Source: Burkholderiales bacterium
Lineage (GTDB): Bacteria; Pseudomonadota; Gammaproteobacteria; Burkholderiales; Burkholderiaceae_C
DNA: 64,000 nt
NCBI GenBank assembly: GCA_017307855.1
Contig: JAFKGD010000003.1
Coordinates: 248,001-312,000 of the forward strand
Direction of reading: 5' to 3'
Shown here piece after piece: positions 10,428 to 19,449 of the stretch. A program made the position numbers and the translations under genes. The notes under the pieces were generated by a model that ran no database searches, was not told the origin of the DNA, and saw nothing but the letters and a program-made list of their open reading frames with translations. Within the stretch, counting starts at the first letter, position 1. Each line of letters opens with the position of its first letter.

Positions 10428-12119
10428 ATGACGATCCAGCCTTCGCGCGCAAGGTTCGCCGGGCCGTGCGCGGCCCCCGCGCGCAGGATGCGTGTCGCGA
10501 TGCCGCGCGTCTTGGCCTTGCCCCTGCTGCTGGCCTGCGGTTGGGCGCAGGCCCAGTTGCCGCCGATTCCGACGCCCGGTGCCGTCCAGGACTCGGTGAT
10601 GCAGCCGCGCCTGCCGCAGTTGAGCTCGCCGCCCGAGGTGATGTTCTCGCGCGAGCCGGCGGTGCAGCAGCGGGCTCAGACGCAACGGTTTCTGGTCAGC
10701 GGCTTCACCTTCAAGGGCAACACGCAGTTCAGCGAGGCGCTGCTGCGCCAGTTGGTCGAGCCCTACCTCGACCTGCAACTCACGCTGGGTGAGCTCGACC
10801 GCATCGCCGATCGCATCACCGCCTTCTACCGCTCGCGTGGCTTCACCGTCGCGCGGGCCTACCTGCCGGCGCAACGTGTCGAGGACGGCCTGGTCACCAT
10901 CCAGATCATCGAGGGCAGCGTGGAGTCGGTGGTGTTCCGCAGCGAGGGCCGCTACGGCCGCGCGTTCCTCGACCCTTACGTCACGCCGCTGCTCATGGGC
11001 GACGGCAGCAATCTCGTGACCGATGCGCGGCTCGAACGCCAGTTGCTGCTGATGAATGACCTGCCCGGCCTGCGCGCGCGCGCCACGCTGGCGCCGGGCC
11101 AGAAGTTCGGCACCTCGATGGTCGAGATCGAAACGCAGGACAAGCCGGTGGGCGTGTCATTGGGCGCCAACAACTACGGCAGCGAAACCACCGGCGAGCA
11201 CCGCTGGGACGCAGGCATCGAGCTCAACAACCCCCTGCGCCTGGGCGACCAGCTTTCGCTGCGTGTCATCCGCTCGACCGAGCAACTGTTCGCATGGAAC
11301 CGCCTTGGCTACACCATTCCGCTGGGGCATGACGGCCTGCGGCTGGGTCTTTCGCGCACGGCCACCGACTACGACCTGGGCGGCGTGTTCGCGCCGCTGG
11401 AAATCTCCGGCAAGGTGCGTAGTGCCGATGCCACGCTTTCCTATCCCTTCGTGCGTTCGCGGGCCAAAAATGTCATAGGCGCGCTGCAATGGCGCCAGAC
11501 GACCAGCCAGCAGCGAGTGCTGGGCATACCATTTTCCGAATCGAAGCTGCCTTTGCTGGTGGGATCGGTCTATACCAACTGGGTGGCGAGCGATTCCTCG
11601 GCCAACTCGGTGTCGGTCGCGGCCTCCACCAACGCACTCAAGAGCGGCAATGACAGCGTGACGGGCGATTTCGGCAGGTTCCTCAAGCTCGATGCCGAGT
11701 GGACCTACCTCACCGGCGCCGGGCGCAACCTGGATTTCTTCTTCCGTGGAAAGTACGTGATGGCCACGCGGGAAGTGCCGGACGCCGAGAAGATGCCGCT
11801 GGGCGGCGAGAGCAGTGTGCGCGGCTATGCGCCGTCCATCCTGCGGGGGGATTCGGGCTATCAGATGACGTTCGAGTTGCGCCGCCAGTTCCTGCTGGCC
11901 AGCAAGCCCGGCTATGCGGCGGCGTTCGCCGATCTCGGCGGCGTGAAGAACAAGGGGCCGTTCCTGGGCTACGACCGTGCGTCGTCCCTGGGGGTCGGCT
12001 ACACGCAGTACCTGGGCAACTACGGCCAGTTCAAGGTCGAGTTGGCCAAGCCGATGATCCGCGTGTTCGACCGCAAGCAGTCCGAGCGCATCTGGCTCAG
12101 CGTCAATCTGGCGTTCTGA
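10428..12119 (+). CDS. Two-partner secretion outer-membrane transporter (TpsB; ShlB/FhaC/HecB family)
   Basis: A 563-residue outer-membrane protein expected to export the adjacent exoprotein. A signal peptide ends LLACGWAQA-Q. The mature N-terminus has a Pro/Gln-rich linker and then POTRA domains: RFLVSGFTFKGNTQFSEALL, LVEPYLDLQLTLGELDRIAD and ITAFYRSRGFTVARAYLPAQ. The C-terminal ~320 residues form the beta-barrel, with VRGY (GGESSVRGYAP, the conserved loop-6 type motif) and a terminal aromatic, NLAF. The start is uncertain: 10428 gives a ~42-residue signal region, ATG 10488 a shorter typical one. TpsA follows within 51 bp. Confidence 0.92.
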   Translation: MTIQPSRARFAGPCAAPARRMRVAMPRVLALPLLLACGWAQAQLPPIPTPGAVQDSVMQPRLPQLSSPPEVMFSREPAVQQRAQTQRFLVSGFTFKGNTQFSEALLRQLVEPYLDLQLTLGELDRIADRITAFYRSRGFTVARAYLPAQRVEDGLVTIQIIEGSVESVVFRSEGRYGRAFLDPYVTPLLMGDGSNLVTDARLERQLLLMNDLPGLRARATLAPGQKFGTSMVEIETQDKPVGVSLGANNYGSETTGEHRWDAGIELNNPLRLGDQLSLRVIRSTEQLFAWNRLGYTIPLGHDGLRLGLSRTATDYDLGGVFAPLEISGKVRSADATLSYPFVRSRAKNVIGALQWRQTTSQQRVLGIPFSESKLPLLVGSVYTNWVASDSSANSVSVAASTNALKSGNDSVTGDFGRFLKLDAEWTYLTGAGRNLDFFFRGKYVMATREVPDAEKMPLGGESSVRGYAPSILRGDSGYQMTFELRRQFLLASKPGYAAAFADLGGVKNKGPFLGYDRASSLGVGYTQYLGNYGQFKVELAKPMIRVFDRKQSERIWLSVNLAF

Positions 12120-12169
12120 GACCGGCAGGAAAGACAAGAGCAAGAACACATGAAGAGGAAGGGGCCGCA

Positions 12170-15100
12170 GTGACAAGCCAAGGCGCAAGAACGAGGACGA
12201 GCCCCCGCCGGCGGCCGGCCGCGGCGGCGCCCGTGCCCGTCCTCAAGCCCGCGGCCTGCCTGGTCGCGTTGGCGCTGGCCGTCATGGCCAGCTCCAGCGT
12301 GCGGGCGCAGGTCCTGCCCACCGCGCCCCAGGTCGTCGGTGGCGTCGCGTCGGTCAGCCAGAGCGGCAACCAGCAGACGGTTAACCAGTACACCGACCGG
12401 GCCATCATCAACTGGGGCTCGTTCTCCATCGGCGCCGGCGCGGGCGTGACCTTCGTGCAGCCCGGCAGCAACAGCGTGGTGCTCAACCGCGTCACGGGCG
12501 CCGATCCGTCGAGCATCCTGGGCTCGATGTCGGCCAACGGCCAGGTGTTCCTGGTCAACCCCAACGGTGTGTTCTTCGGCGGCGATTCGCGCGTGGACAC
12601 GGGCGCGCTGGTGGCTACCACGCTGTCCATCGCCGATGACGACTTCATGGCGGGGCGCTACAGCTTCACGCGCGGCGCGGGCAGCGCCGGGGGCGCGGTC
12701 GAGAACGCCGGCATCATCACCATCCGCGAAGGCGGCTTCGCGCTGCTGGCGGCAGACCGCGTGGTCAACACCGCCACCGGCCAGATCAACGCACCGGGCG
12801 GCAGCGTGCAGCTGGCGTCGGCCGACCGCGTGACCATCGACACGCGGCCGGACGGCCTGGTGTCGTTCTCCGTCTCGGGCGACTCGGTGCGGGAAGTTGC
12901 CAGCGTCCACAACGCAGGCGTCATCAGCGCCGACGGTGGCCAGATCGCGCTGAGCGCGCGCGGTGCGCGCGAACTCACCGGCATGGTGGTCAACAACACC
13001 GGCTTGCTGCGCGCGACGTCGATCGAGGAGCGTGACGGCGCGGTGATCCTGTCGGCCTCGGCGGGCGAGACGCTTTCCTCGGGACAGATCGATGTCTCGG
13101 GCGTGCGCGGCGGCGCCATCGAGGTGAGCAACCAGAGCGGCACGGCCGCCGTGTCGGGCCAGCTCGCGGCGCGCGGCGACACGGGCGCGGGTGGCCGCAT
13201 CGTGGTGGCGGGGCAGCAGACCGGGCTGATGGCGGGCGCACAGGTGGATGCCAGCGGCGGCACGGGTGGCACGGTGCGCGTGGGTGGTGAATACCGGGGT
13301 GATGGCGTGCAAACCGCCTCGGGCGCCAGCATCACCTCCGACTACACCTACGTCGCCAGTTCGGCCGCCATCCGCGCCGATGGCACGGCGGGGCAGGGCG
13401 GCTCGGTGGTGGTGTGGGCCGATCAGTCGACACGCTATGACGGCACCATCTCGGCGCGTGGCGCGGGTACGGCACGCGGCGGAGACACGGAAGTCTCGGG
13501 CAAGGAATACCTGGCGCTCAACGGCACGGTCGACCTGCGGTCCGAGCGCGGCGCGTCGGGCACGCTGCTGATCGATCCGCGCACGCTCAACATCACCGAC
13601 AACGACAGCCCCGACCCGCTGCCGGGGAATTCGCTCGACGGCTCCCTCGATGCCAATCCGCCCACCATCCTGGCCGCGACGGGCGGCGCTGGCAACTCCA
13701 GTGTGATCTCGCGTGGAAAGCTCGAAAGCCTGGCTGGAAACGCCAACATCCATCTCGAGGCAGGCGACCGCATCACGCTCGAGAACCTGGCGGATAACGA
13801 ACTCAACCTCAAGACCGATGGCGACCACACCGTCACGCTGCGCACGACGAATGCAGGCAGCCTGATCGAGTTTCAGGACAAGAACGATTCCATCGTCACG
13901 AGCGGCGGCAACATCGTCGTCAGGGCCGAAGGCCTGAACAGCCGGATCGACATCGGTGGCCTGCGCAGCGGTGGCGGCGACATCACGCTGAATGCGGGCG
14001 GCAACATCACGACGTCCGGTGCCAACATCCGTGCCGGTGGCGGCGACGTCACGTTCACGTCGTCGGCCGGCGGCATCACGACCAGCAACGACATCCGCTC
14101 GGAGGATGGCAATGTCGCCCTGACCGCCAATGGCGGGGGCGCGCTCAATGTCGGCAACGTGCTGTACTCGAACGGTGGCGCGCTGGGGCTGACCACTAAC
14201 GGAGGCGGTGCGCTCAACGTCACGACGGGCGGTAACGTGCGCAGCGATGGAGGCACCCTCCAGATCACCGCCAACAACGGCGGCGCCGTCACGCTCAACG
14301 GCCAGGTGTTCAGCGAAGGCGGTGCGCTGTCGGTGACCACCAACGGCGGCGGCGCGATCAACGTTGGCGTGGGTGGCGACGTGCGCACCGACAACGGCAA
14401 CCTGACGCTGAACGCCGGAGGTGCGAGCATTGATACGCGGGGAGGCTGGCTGCGCTCGGGTGACGGTTCGGTGCAGCTGACCGGGCAGAACATCGCGGTT
14501 GGCAATGTCGACACCAGCGACAGCGGCCGCGTGCGCTTCAATGCCTCCGGCGACGTCACGCAGAACGGCCCCTCGCGCATCATCACGGGCGGCGTCGAGA
14601 TCCAGTCGGCCTCGTCGGTCGACCTGACCTCGACCGACAACGAAATCCGCCGCCTGTCGGCCGCCAATTTCAGCGGCACCAGTCTGGCCCTGCGTTCCAA
14701 GTCGGACCTGGACATCCAGGGCATCACCGCCACGCGTGCAGCCGGGACCGACGTCGACGTCGCCAGCGACCGCAAGCTCACGGTGGCCAACGCCGTCACG
14801 GCCACGAGCACGGCTGGCGGCGCCCGCATCGCCCTGCGCGGCGGCAACGGCATCGAGGTCAACAGCGACGTCATCGCCCAGGGCACGGCGGCGGCCGGGC
14901 AGGCAGCGGCCGATGTCTACCTCAAGGCCAACGATTCCGACGTCAACCAGAACGCCGGCATCATCCGCGCCATCGACAACACTGCTACTGCCGCGGGCGC
15001 CACGCAGGAGGCGCACTACGCCCAGGTGAAGATCGACGCCGACGACGACTGGATCCGCGTCAACAACGTGCAGGCCAACGCGGCGCAGGGGCGCGGGCAG

Positions 15101-18100
15101 GTGACGCTCAACGCGCGCGGAAACATCATCGTCACCGGCGAGGTGTCGGTCACGGCCGCCTCGCAGCCCGGCGTGTGGCTCAACGCGAACCACAACAGCG
15201 GCAACGGCTCGGTCACCACCACGAGCGGCACGATCAACATCACCCAGACGCAGGAGCGCGTCGAGACCTCGCCGGGCCCCACGCCCGGCTCGCCCGACAT
15301 CGTCACCTACAAGGACGTCAACAAGTCGGTGAGCAATGCGGGCGGCATCAACATCGCCGGCTACAACCTCTACCTGGGCGCGATCAACGCGAATGCCTCG
15401 GCCGGCCTCAAGGCCACCCGGGCGGCGGCGGCCAACTTCTACGGCATCACCACCTCGTCGGTGAAGAACACCGACTTCAACCAGCTGGTGGCCACCGACT
15501 CGTCGGCCGGCATCACCATCTCGACCAGCAGCGACGGCACCATCCGCACGCAGGGCAGCGGGTTGCTGCGCGCGCCGGGCCTGTCGCTGGCGGGCGATGC
15601 AGAGGTGTCGGGCCGCGGCGTTTTCTCGCTTCGTACGGACACCAAGGGCCTGCAGGTGCTGGGCGGCCGCGGCGTGGATATCGACAACGCGCCGGGCGGC
15701 GTCTATTCGAACCAGACGCTCGAAATCACCGCGCTGGGCCGCGTGAACGAAGCCTCTTCGTTCACCGACCCGAACTCGGGCGACACCATCACCACCGATG
15801 CGACCAACATGCCCACGGGCGGCGTGCGCATCAAGTCGCAGTCGATCCGCGTCCTCTCGCTGGACAACCGGACCGAGAACACCTACCGCTTCGACGGAAC
15901 CCGCACGGGCACGGGCATCGCGCCCAATGCCGACAAGCGTCAGGATCTGGTCTTCTATGCCGATTCGCTGGAATTTCTCACCGGCGCCATCAAGACGCGC
16001 GCCAACACCTACGTCCACCTGCGCCCGCTGAGCAACAGCCGGCCCATCAGCGTCGTCTACAACAACGCCAGCGCCACGGTGCCGGGCTCCACGGTCTATA
16101 CCGGCATGCCTTTCACGGGCCTGCTGAGCCAGTTGCACCCCGAGAGCGTGCTGTTCATCGGCAACAGCGACGTCGACAACAGCTACACCGGCAACATCTC
16201 CGTCGGCTCGGCCGGCGATACCGGCGCGCAGCAGATCGACCTCGGGTCGATGAACGTGTACTTCCAGACGGCCGGCAGCGGCCGTGTCTTCGTGCTGCCG
16301 CCCTCGGGCGATCCTGCTCTCTTCGCGGGCAACAGCGACGGCAGCGCAGCCAAGGTCATCGTCAACTGCTTCCCGGGCGTGTGGTGCCTGGCCGCCATCA
16401 CCAAGGACGGACGCGTCTACATCCGCGACTCCTACCAGGCGGTGCAGAACGGTACCCGCCGCTACGTCTACATGGAGGGCAAGGGGCTGGGCCTGGGCGG
16501 CACGCGGCCAGAGAACGACGGCGGCATCCAGAGTGGCAGCGGCGGCAGCGGCGGTGACGGCGGCGGCGACCAGGGTGGCCCGGGTGGGCAGAACCCGCCC
16601 TCGGGCAACCCCGGTGGCGGCAACGAGGAAAACGATCCGGGCACGGGCGAGACCGACGTCAACACCAATCCGCCGCCTTCGCCCGGCAATCCGGGCCAGG
16701 AGCAGGAAGACCCGACCAACCCCGATCCCGGCACGGACCTGGGCGACATCAGCGATCCCGGCAGTGGCGGCGGCGATCCTGGCGACGATCCCATCACCCC
16801 GGGCGGCGAGTGGAGCGATCCCGACGATCCGGGCTACAGCGACCCGGGCGATACACCACCGACCGATCCACCGTTCACTGGCGACCCCGATCCGGAAACC
16901 GATCCGCCCGGCCCCAACGACCCGCCGTTCACCGGCGGGCCGGAGGACGACCCGACGCCGGGTCCGAACGATCCGCCCTTCACTGGCGACGACGACGGTC
17001 CGGGTCCGCAGGGTCCGGATCCGCAGAACCCCAACGATCCGCCGTTCACCGGTGGGCCCGAGACCGACCCGACGCCGGGCGCGGACGATCCGCCGTTCAC
17101 GGGCGACGATGGTCCCGGCCCGCAAGGTCCGGATCCGCAGAACCCCAACGACCCGCCGTTCACCGGCGGGCCCGAGACCGACCCGACGCCCGGCGCGGAC
17201 GATCCGCCGTTCACGGGCGACGACGGCCCCGGCCCGCAGGGCCCGGATCCGCAGAACCCGAACGATCCGCCGTTCACTGGCGGACCGGATCCCGACACCG
17301 ATCCCGGTCCGGGCGATCCGCCGTTGACCGGCGATCCGGCGAATCCGGACGACCCGTCGAATCCCTCGAATCCGTCCGACCCGGCCAACCCGCCGGGCCA
17401 GGGCGATCCGTTCCCGCCGGGCGGCGAACCCAGCCCCGATCCGGAAGGTGGCGGCGAGTGGACGGGTGGCGACGACACGCCGCCGGGCTCGGGCCCCAAT
17501 CCCGGGACGCCGGGCACGCCGGGCACGCCGGGCACGGAAGACGGCGGCAACACGGACAACGGCAACAACCCCGGCACTGGCCCCGGCGGCACGACCACGG
17601 GTGACGGCGAGACGGGCAACGACCCCGCCGGCCCCGGCACGGACACGGGTGGCGGCACGCCGCCGGGCTCGAACAACAACAACGACGGCGGCAGCCCGTT
17701 CACGGGCGGCGGCAACAACGACGACCCGGTGAACAGCCCCGGCAACAACGGTGGCGGCGAAGGCGGCGGCAGCTTCAGCGACGGCAGCACGCCGGGCGAC
17801 GACAGCGGCCCGGGAACGGGCACGGGCGTCAATCCGGGCACGGGTCCCGGAGCCGGCACGGGCAGCGGCGATGGCAGCGGTTCGGGTACGTCGGGCGATG
17901 GCACGGGCAACAGCGGCACCGGCTCGCCCGGCAGCGACGATGGCAGCGGCACGGGCACGGGCACGGGCAGTGGCTCGAATGCCGACGGCAGCTCGTCGTC
18001 GGGCGGTGCGGCCGATGCAGGCAGCGGCAGCGGCTCGGGCAGCGGTGGCTTTGGCGGCGGTGCCGACACGGGCACGGGCAGCGGCACGGGCACGGGTGGC

Positions 18101-18727
18101 GGCGGCAGCTTCGGCGGTGGCAGCTTCAGTGACGGCTCGCAGCCGGGCGACGCGGGCGGCAGCAGCGCAGGCGGCGGCGCGAGCGGCAGTCAGGCTGGGG
18201 GTTCGGGCAGCCAGGGCAGCCAGGGCAGCTCGGGCGGCTCGGGCGGCAGCGGTGCGGACAGCACGGGCTCCGGCGATTCCGGCGGCTTCAGCGGCGGGAG
18301 CACCAGTGGGTCGGGGACGCAGGGCTCCGGCGGTACGTCGTCGGGCTCCGCAGGCGAAGGCGACAGCGCGTCGGGCGGCGGATCGTCGCAGGGCTCGGGA
18401 TCGCGTCCTTCGGCTGACACACGGGCCAATTCGGGCGGCGGTGGCGCCGAAGACGAGTTCACGGGCGGCGCTGGCGGTGGATCGACATCCGAAGCGACTG
18501 ACAGTCAGCAACCGCAACAGGGTGCAACACAGCGCAGCGCGCCAGCCGCGCAGCCCACCCTGCCGCCATGCGACGACGAGAACGACAAGGTGCGATCGGT
18601 CTCGCGTCCCGGACAGCCGAATTTCGGGTTGCTGCAATCGAAGGGCGGCGGTGTCCGCACACGCCCCGAAACCGGTACTTTGCAACAGCAACGCGCCGAT
18701 TGTGCGCGTGAGGTGTCGCAGCGATGA
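12170..18727 (+). CDS. TpsA filamentous-haemagglutinin-like exoprotein with Pro- and Gly-rich C-terminal region
   Basis: A 2185-residue secreted beta-helix protein. The GTG start at 12170 has GAGGAAGGGG just upstream. A long signal peptide ends SSSVRA-Q near residue 46. The TPS domain follows (VASVSQSGNQQTVNQYTDRA, INWGSFSIG), with the NPNGVFFG motif near residue 130. Short Gly/Asn/Val-rich strands then run to about residue 1440, as in a right-handed beta-helix. Residues ~1450-1740 are Pro/Asp/Gly-rich with 38-residue repeats around DPPFTG; ~1740-2110 are Gly/Ser/Thr low complexity. Cysteines lie near 1400 and 1406, and near 2134 and 2178 in the charged tail; a C-terminal cysteine pair recalls HMW1-type tethering (inference). 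A role in adhesion is likely. Confidence 0.9.
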   Translation: MTSQGARTRTSPRRRPAAAAPVPVLKPAACLVALALAVMASSSVRAQVLPTAPQVVGGVASVSQSGNQQTVNQYTDRAIINWGSFSIGAGAGVTFVQPGSNSVVLNRVTGADPSSILGSMSANGQVFLVNPNGVFFGGDSRVDTGALVATTLSIADDDFMAGRYSFTRGAGSAGGAVENAGIITIREGGFALLAADRVVNTATGQINAPGGSVQLASADRVTIDTRPDGLVSFSVSGDSVREVASVHNAGVISADGGQIALSARGARELTGMVVNNTGLLRATSIEERDGAVILSASAGETLSSGQIDVSGVRGGAIEVSNQSGTAAVSGQLAARGDTGAGGRIVVAGQQTGLMAGAQVDASGGTGGTVRVGGEYRGDGVQTASGASITSDYTYVASSAAIRADGTAGQGGSVVVWADQSTRYDGTISARGAGTARGGDTEVSGKEYLALNGTVDLRSERGASGTLLIDPRTLNITDNDSPDPLPGNSLDGSLDANPPTILAATGGAGNSSVISRGKLESLAGNANIHLEAGDRITLENLADNELNLKTDGDHTVTLRTTNAGSLIEFQDKNDSIVTSGGNIVVRAEGLNSRIDIGGLRSGGGDITLNAGGNITTSGANIRAGGGDVTFTSSAGGITTSNDIRSEDGNVALTANGGGALNVGNVLYSNGGALGLTTNGGGALNVTTGGNVRSDGGTLQITANNGGAVTLNGQVFSEGGALSVTTNGGGAINVGVGGDVRTDNGNLTLNAGGASIDTRGGWLRSGDGSVQLTGQNIAVGNVDTSDSGRVRFNASGDVTQNGPSRIITGGVEIQSASSVDLTSTDNEIRRLSAANFSGTSLALRSKSDLDIQGITATRAAGTDVDVASDRKLTVANAVTATSTAGGARIALRGGNGIEVNSDVIAQGTAAAGQAAADVYLKANDSDVNQNAGIIRAIDNTATAAGATQEAHYAQVKIDADDDWIRVNNVQANAAQGRGQVTLNARGNIIVTGEVSVTAASQPGVWLNANHNSGNGSVTTTSGTINITQTQERVETSPGPTPGSPDIVTYKDVNKSVSNAGGINIAGYNLYLGAINANASAGLKATRAAAANFYGITTSSVKNTDFNQLVATDSSAGITISTSSDGTIRTQGSGLLRAPGLSLAGDAEVSGRGVFSLRTDTKGLQVLGGRGVDIDNAPGGVYSNQTLEITALGRVNEASSFTDPNSGDTITTDATNMPTGGVRIKSQSIRVLSLDNRTENTYRFDGTRTGTGIAPNADKRQDLVFYADSLEFLTGAIKTRANTYVHLRPLSNSRPISVVYNNASATVPGSTVYTGMPFTGLLSQLHPESVLFIGNSDVDNSYTGNISVGSAGDTGAQQIDLGSMNVYFQTAGSGRVFVLPPSGDPALFAGNSDGSAAKVIVNCFPGVWCLAAITKDGRVYIRDSYQAVQNGTRRYVYMEGKGLGLGGTRPENDGGIQSGSGGSGGDGGGDQGGPGGQNPPSGNPGGGNEENDPGTGETDVNTNPPPSPGNPGQEQEDPTNPDPGTDLGDISDPGSGGGDPGDDPITPGGEWSDPDDPGYSDPGDTPPTDPPFTGDPDPETDPPGPNDPPFTGGPEDDPTPGPNDPPFTGDDDGPGPQGPDPQNPNDPPFTGGPETDPTPGADDPPFTGDDGPGPQGPDPQNPNDPPFTGGPETDPTPGADDPPFTGDDGPGPQGPDPQNPNDPPFTGGPDPDTDPGPGDPPLTGDPANPDDPSNPSNPSDPANPPGQGDPFPPGGEPSPDPEGGGEWTGGDDTPPGSGPNPGTPGTPGTPGTEDGGNTDNGNNPGTGPGGTTTGDGETGNDPAGPGTDTGGGTPPGSNNNNDGGSPFTGGGNNDDPVNSPGNNGGGEGGGSFSDGSTPGDDSGPGTGTGVNPGTGPGAGTGSGDGSGSGTSGDGTGNSGTGSPGSDDGSGTGTGTGSGSNADGSSSSGGAADAGSGSGSGSGGFGGGADTGTGSGTGTGGGGSFGGGSFSDGSQPGDAGGSSAGGGASGSQAGGSGSQGSQGSSGGSGGSGADSTGSGDSGGFSGGSTSGSGTQGSGGTSSGSAGEGDSASGGGSSQGSGSRPSADTRANSGGGGAEDEFTGGAGGGSTSEATDSQQPQQGATQRSAPAAQPTLPPCDDENDKVRSVSRPGQPNFGLLQSKGGGVRTRPETGTLQQQRADCAREVSQR
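14110..14400 (+). repeat. Gly-Gly-Ala-Leu repeat units in the TpsA beta-helix
   Basis: The translated region repeats units such as NGGGALNVGN, SNGGALGLTTNGGGALNVTT, NNGGAVTLNGQ and EGGALSVTTNGGGAINV, spaced by about 10-30 residues. This fits successive turns of a parallel beta-helix and suggests internal duplication within the exoprotein gene. Confidence 0.7.
16860..17335 (+). repeat. Tandem DPPFTG-containing repeats (about 114 bp) in the TpsA Pro-rich region
   Basis: Three nearly identical units of 38-39 codons lie in tandem from about 16912, flanked by degenerate partial units. The unit reads NPNDPPFTGGPETDPTPG, then ADDPPFTGDDGPGPQGPDPQ. Adjacent copies are close to identical in DNA, which points to recent duplication and possible copy-number variation between strains. 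Length stays a multiple of three, so the frame is kept. Confidence 0.85.
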
Positions 18728-18936
18728 GTCACCCTCGTAACACAAACACACATCCTCATGGATCGATGCTACGATCCGCCGCGTGTTTTCACTGGGCAAC
18801 GCAGGGCGTTTTCAGGGTGAAAAGCATGCGGTGCCGGATCGTGGCGCTGTCCACTTTTTCATCGCCGGGCCGCCCCAAGATGAAAAAGCACCCCCTCGAG
18901 GGGCATGGGGGCATTTTCAATTCAACAGGAGAAGCT
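18728..18936 (+). promoter_or_regulatory. Leader region of the Tad pilus locus with nested inverted repeats
   Basis: This 209-bp gap before the Flp pilin contains several inverted repeats: GGATCG-6-CGATCC (18760-18777), TTTTCAC...GTGAAAA (around 18785-18825), a perfect 10-bp pair CTTTTTCATC / GATGAAAAAG with a 15-base spacer (18854-18888), and the palindrome CCCCTCGAGGGG (18892-18903). The last two could form a terminator or attenuator-like fold. AGGAGAAG at 18927-18934 is a strong ribosome-binding site for flp. No promoter consensus was convincing. Confidence 0.45.
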
Positions 18937-19206
18937 ATGAGCAAGCTGCGTCAATTCCGTCAACAGGCCGGTCAGGGCATGACCGAGTACATCATCATCG
19001 TGGCGCTGATCGCCGTGGCCGCCATCGGCGTCTACAGCTTCTTCGGCAACACGATCCGCAACCAGACCGCCGGCATGGCCGCTGAAATGGCGGGCAAGGA
19101 AGCCAAGACCGCCCAGACCGAAGCCGGCAAGACCGCCGACAAGGCAGCCGAATCGGGCAAGAAGGCCGTGGGCCTGGGTAACTACGGCAACGAGCAGCCG
19201 AAGTAA
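18937..19206 (+). CDS. flp: Flp-type pilin (type IVb prepilin)
   Basis: An 89-residue prepilin, the likely major subunit of the Tad pilus. The 12-residue leader ends in Gly and is followed by QGMTEY, giving the class-III cleavage pattern G-QxxxE with Glu at +5 and an aromatic at +6. A single hydrophobic helix follows (IIIVALIAVAAIGVYSFFG). The C-terminal half is Ala/Lys/Glu/Thr-rich and probably helical (KEAKTAQTEAGKTADKAAES), longer than in minimal Flp pilins. The start at 18937 has AGGAGAAG in front. It is the first gene of the Tad cluster, the usual place for flp. Confidence 0.85.
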   Translation: MSKLRQFRQQAGQGMTEYIIIVALIAVAAIGVYSFFGNTIRNQTAGMAAEMAGKEAKTAQTEAGKTADKAAESGKKAVGLGNYGNEQPK

Positions 19207-19449
19207 TCCACCGCGCGTTCATTCGCGCGGTTCGATTTCAACGACAACAAGAAGAACACCGCGCCCGGCCAGCCCGGAGCGCGGGCAACAGATTCCGGCT
19301 CGCGCCAGCGCGGCGCGAGACCGCAAGGACAAGAGGGGGCGGGCGGCCCATCCAAGCGGATGGCTGTCCTGCCAGTGGCCCGAGCAGTCGGCCCGCGCCT
19401 GAACATCTCCAGGCCCGGGTGCCGTGGGTCCAATGCGAACACAAGGGGC
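19207..19449 (+). promoter_or_regulatory. Structured gap between flp and tadG
   Basis: The 243 bp contain no gene but carry two perfect hairpins: an 8-bp stem CTCGCGCC / GGCGCGAG with a 5-base loop (19299-19319) and CCATCC-AAGC-GGATGG (19348-19363). Neither has a T tail. A stable structure after a major pilin gene may protect the short flp transcript and reduce expression of downstream genes, which is inference. Confidence 0.4.

Noticed and set aside
16860-17335. Regular repeats considered as a CRISPR array
   Set aside because: The repeats are directly tandem, in frame and coding, with no unique spacers of constant length and no cas genes nearby.
12020-18799. A 2259-codon open frame antisense to the TpsA exoprotein
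   Set aside because: It mirrors the GC-rich, repeat-rich sense gene, has Ala/Arg/Val-rich composition without domains, and no credible start or ribosome-binding site. The sense frame has a signal peptide, TPS domain and beta-helix pattern.
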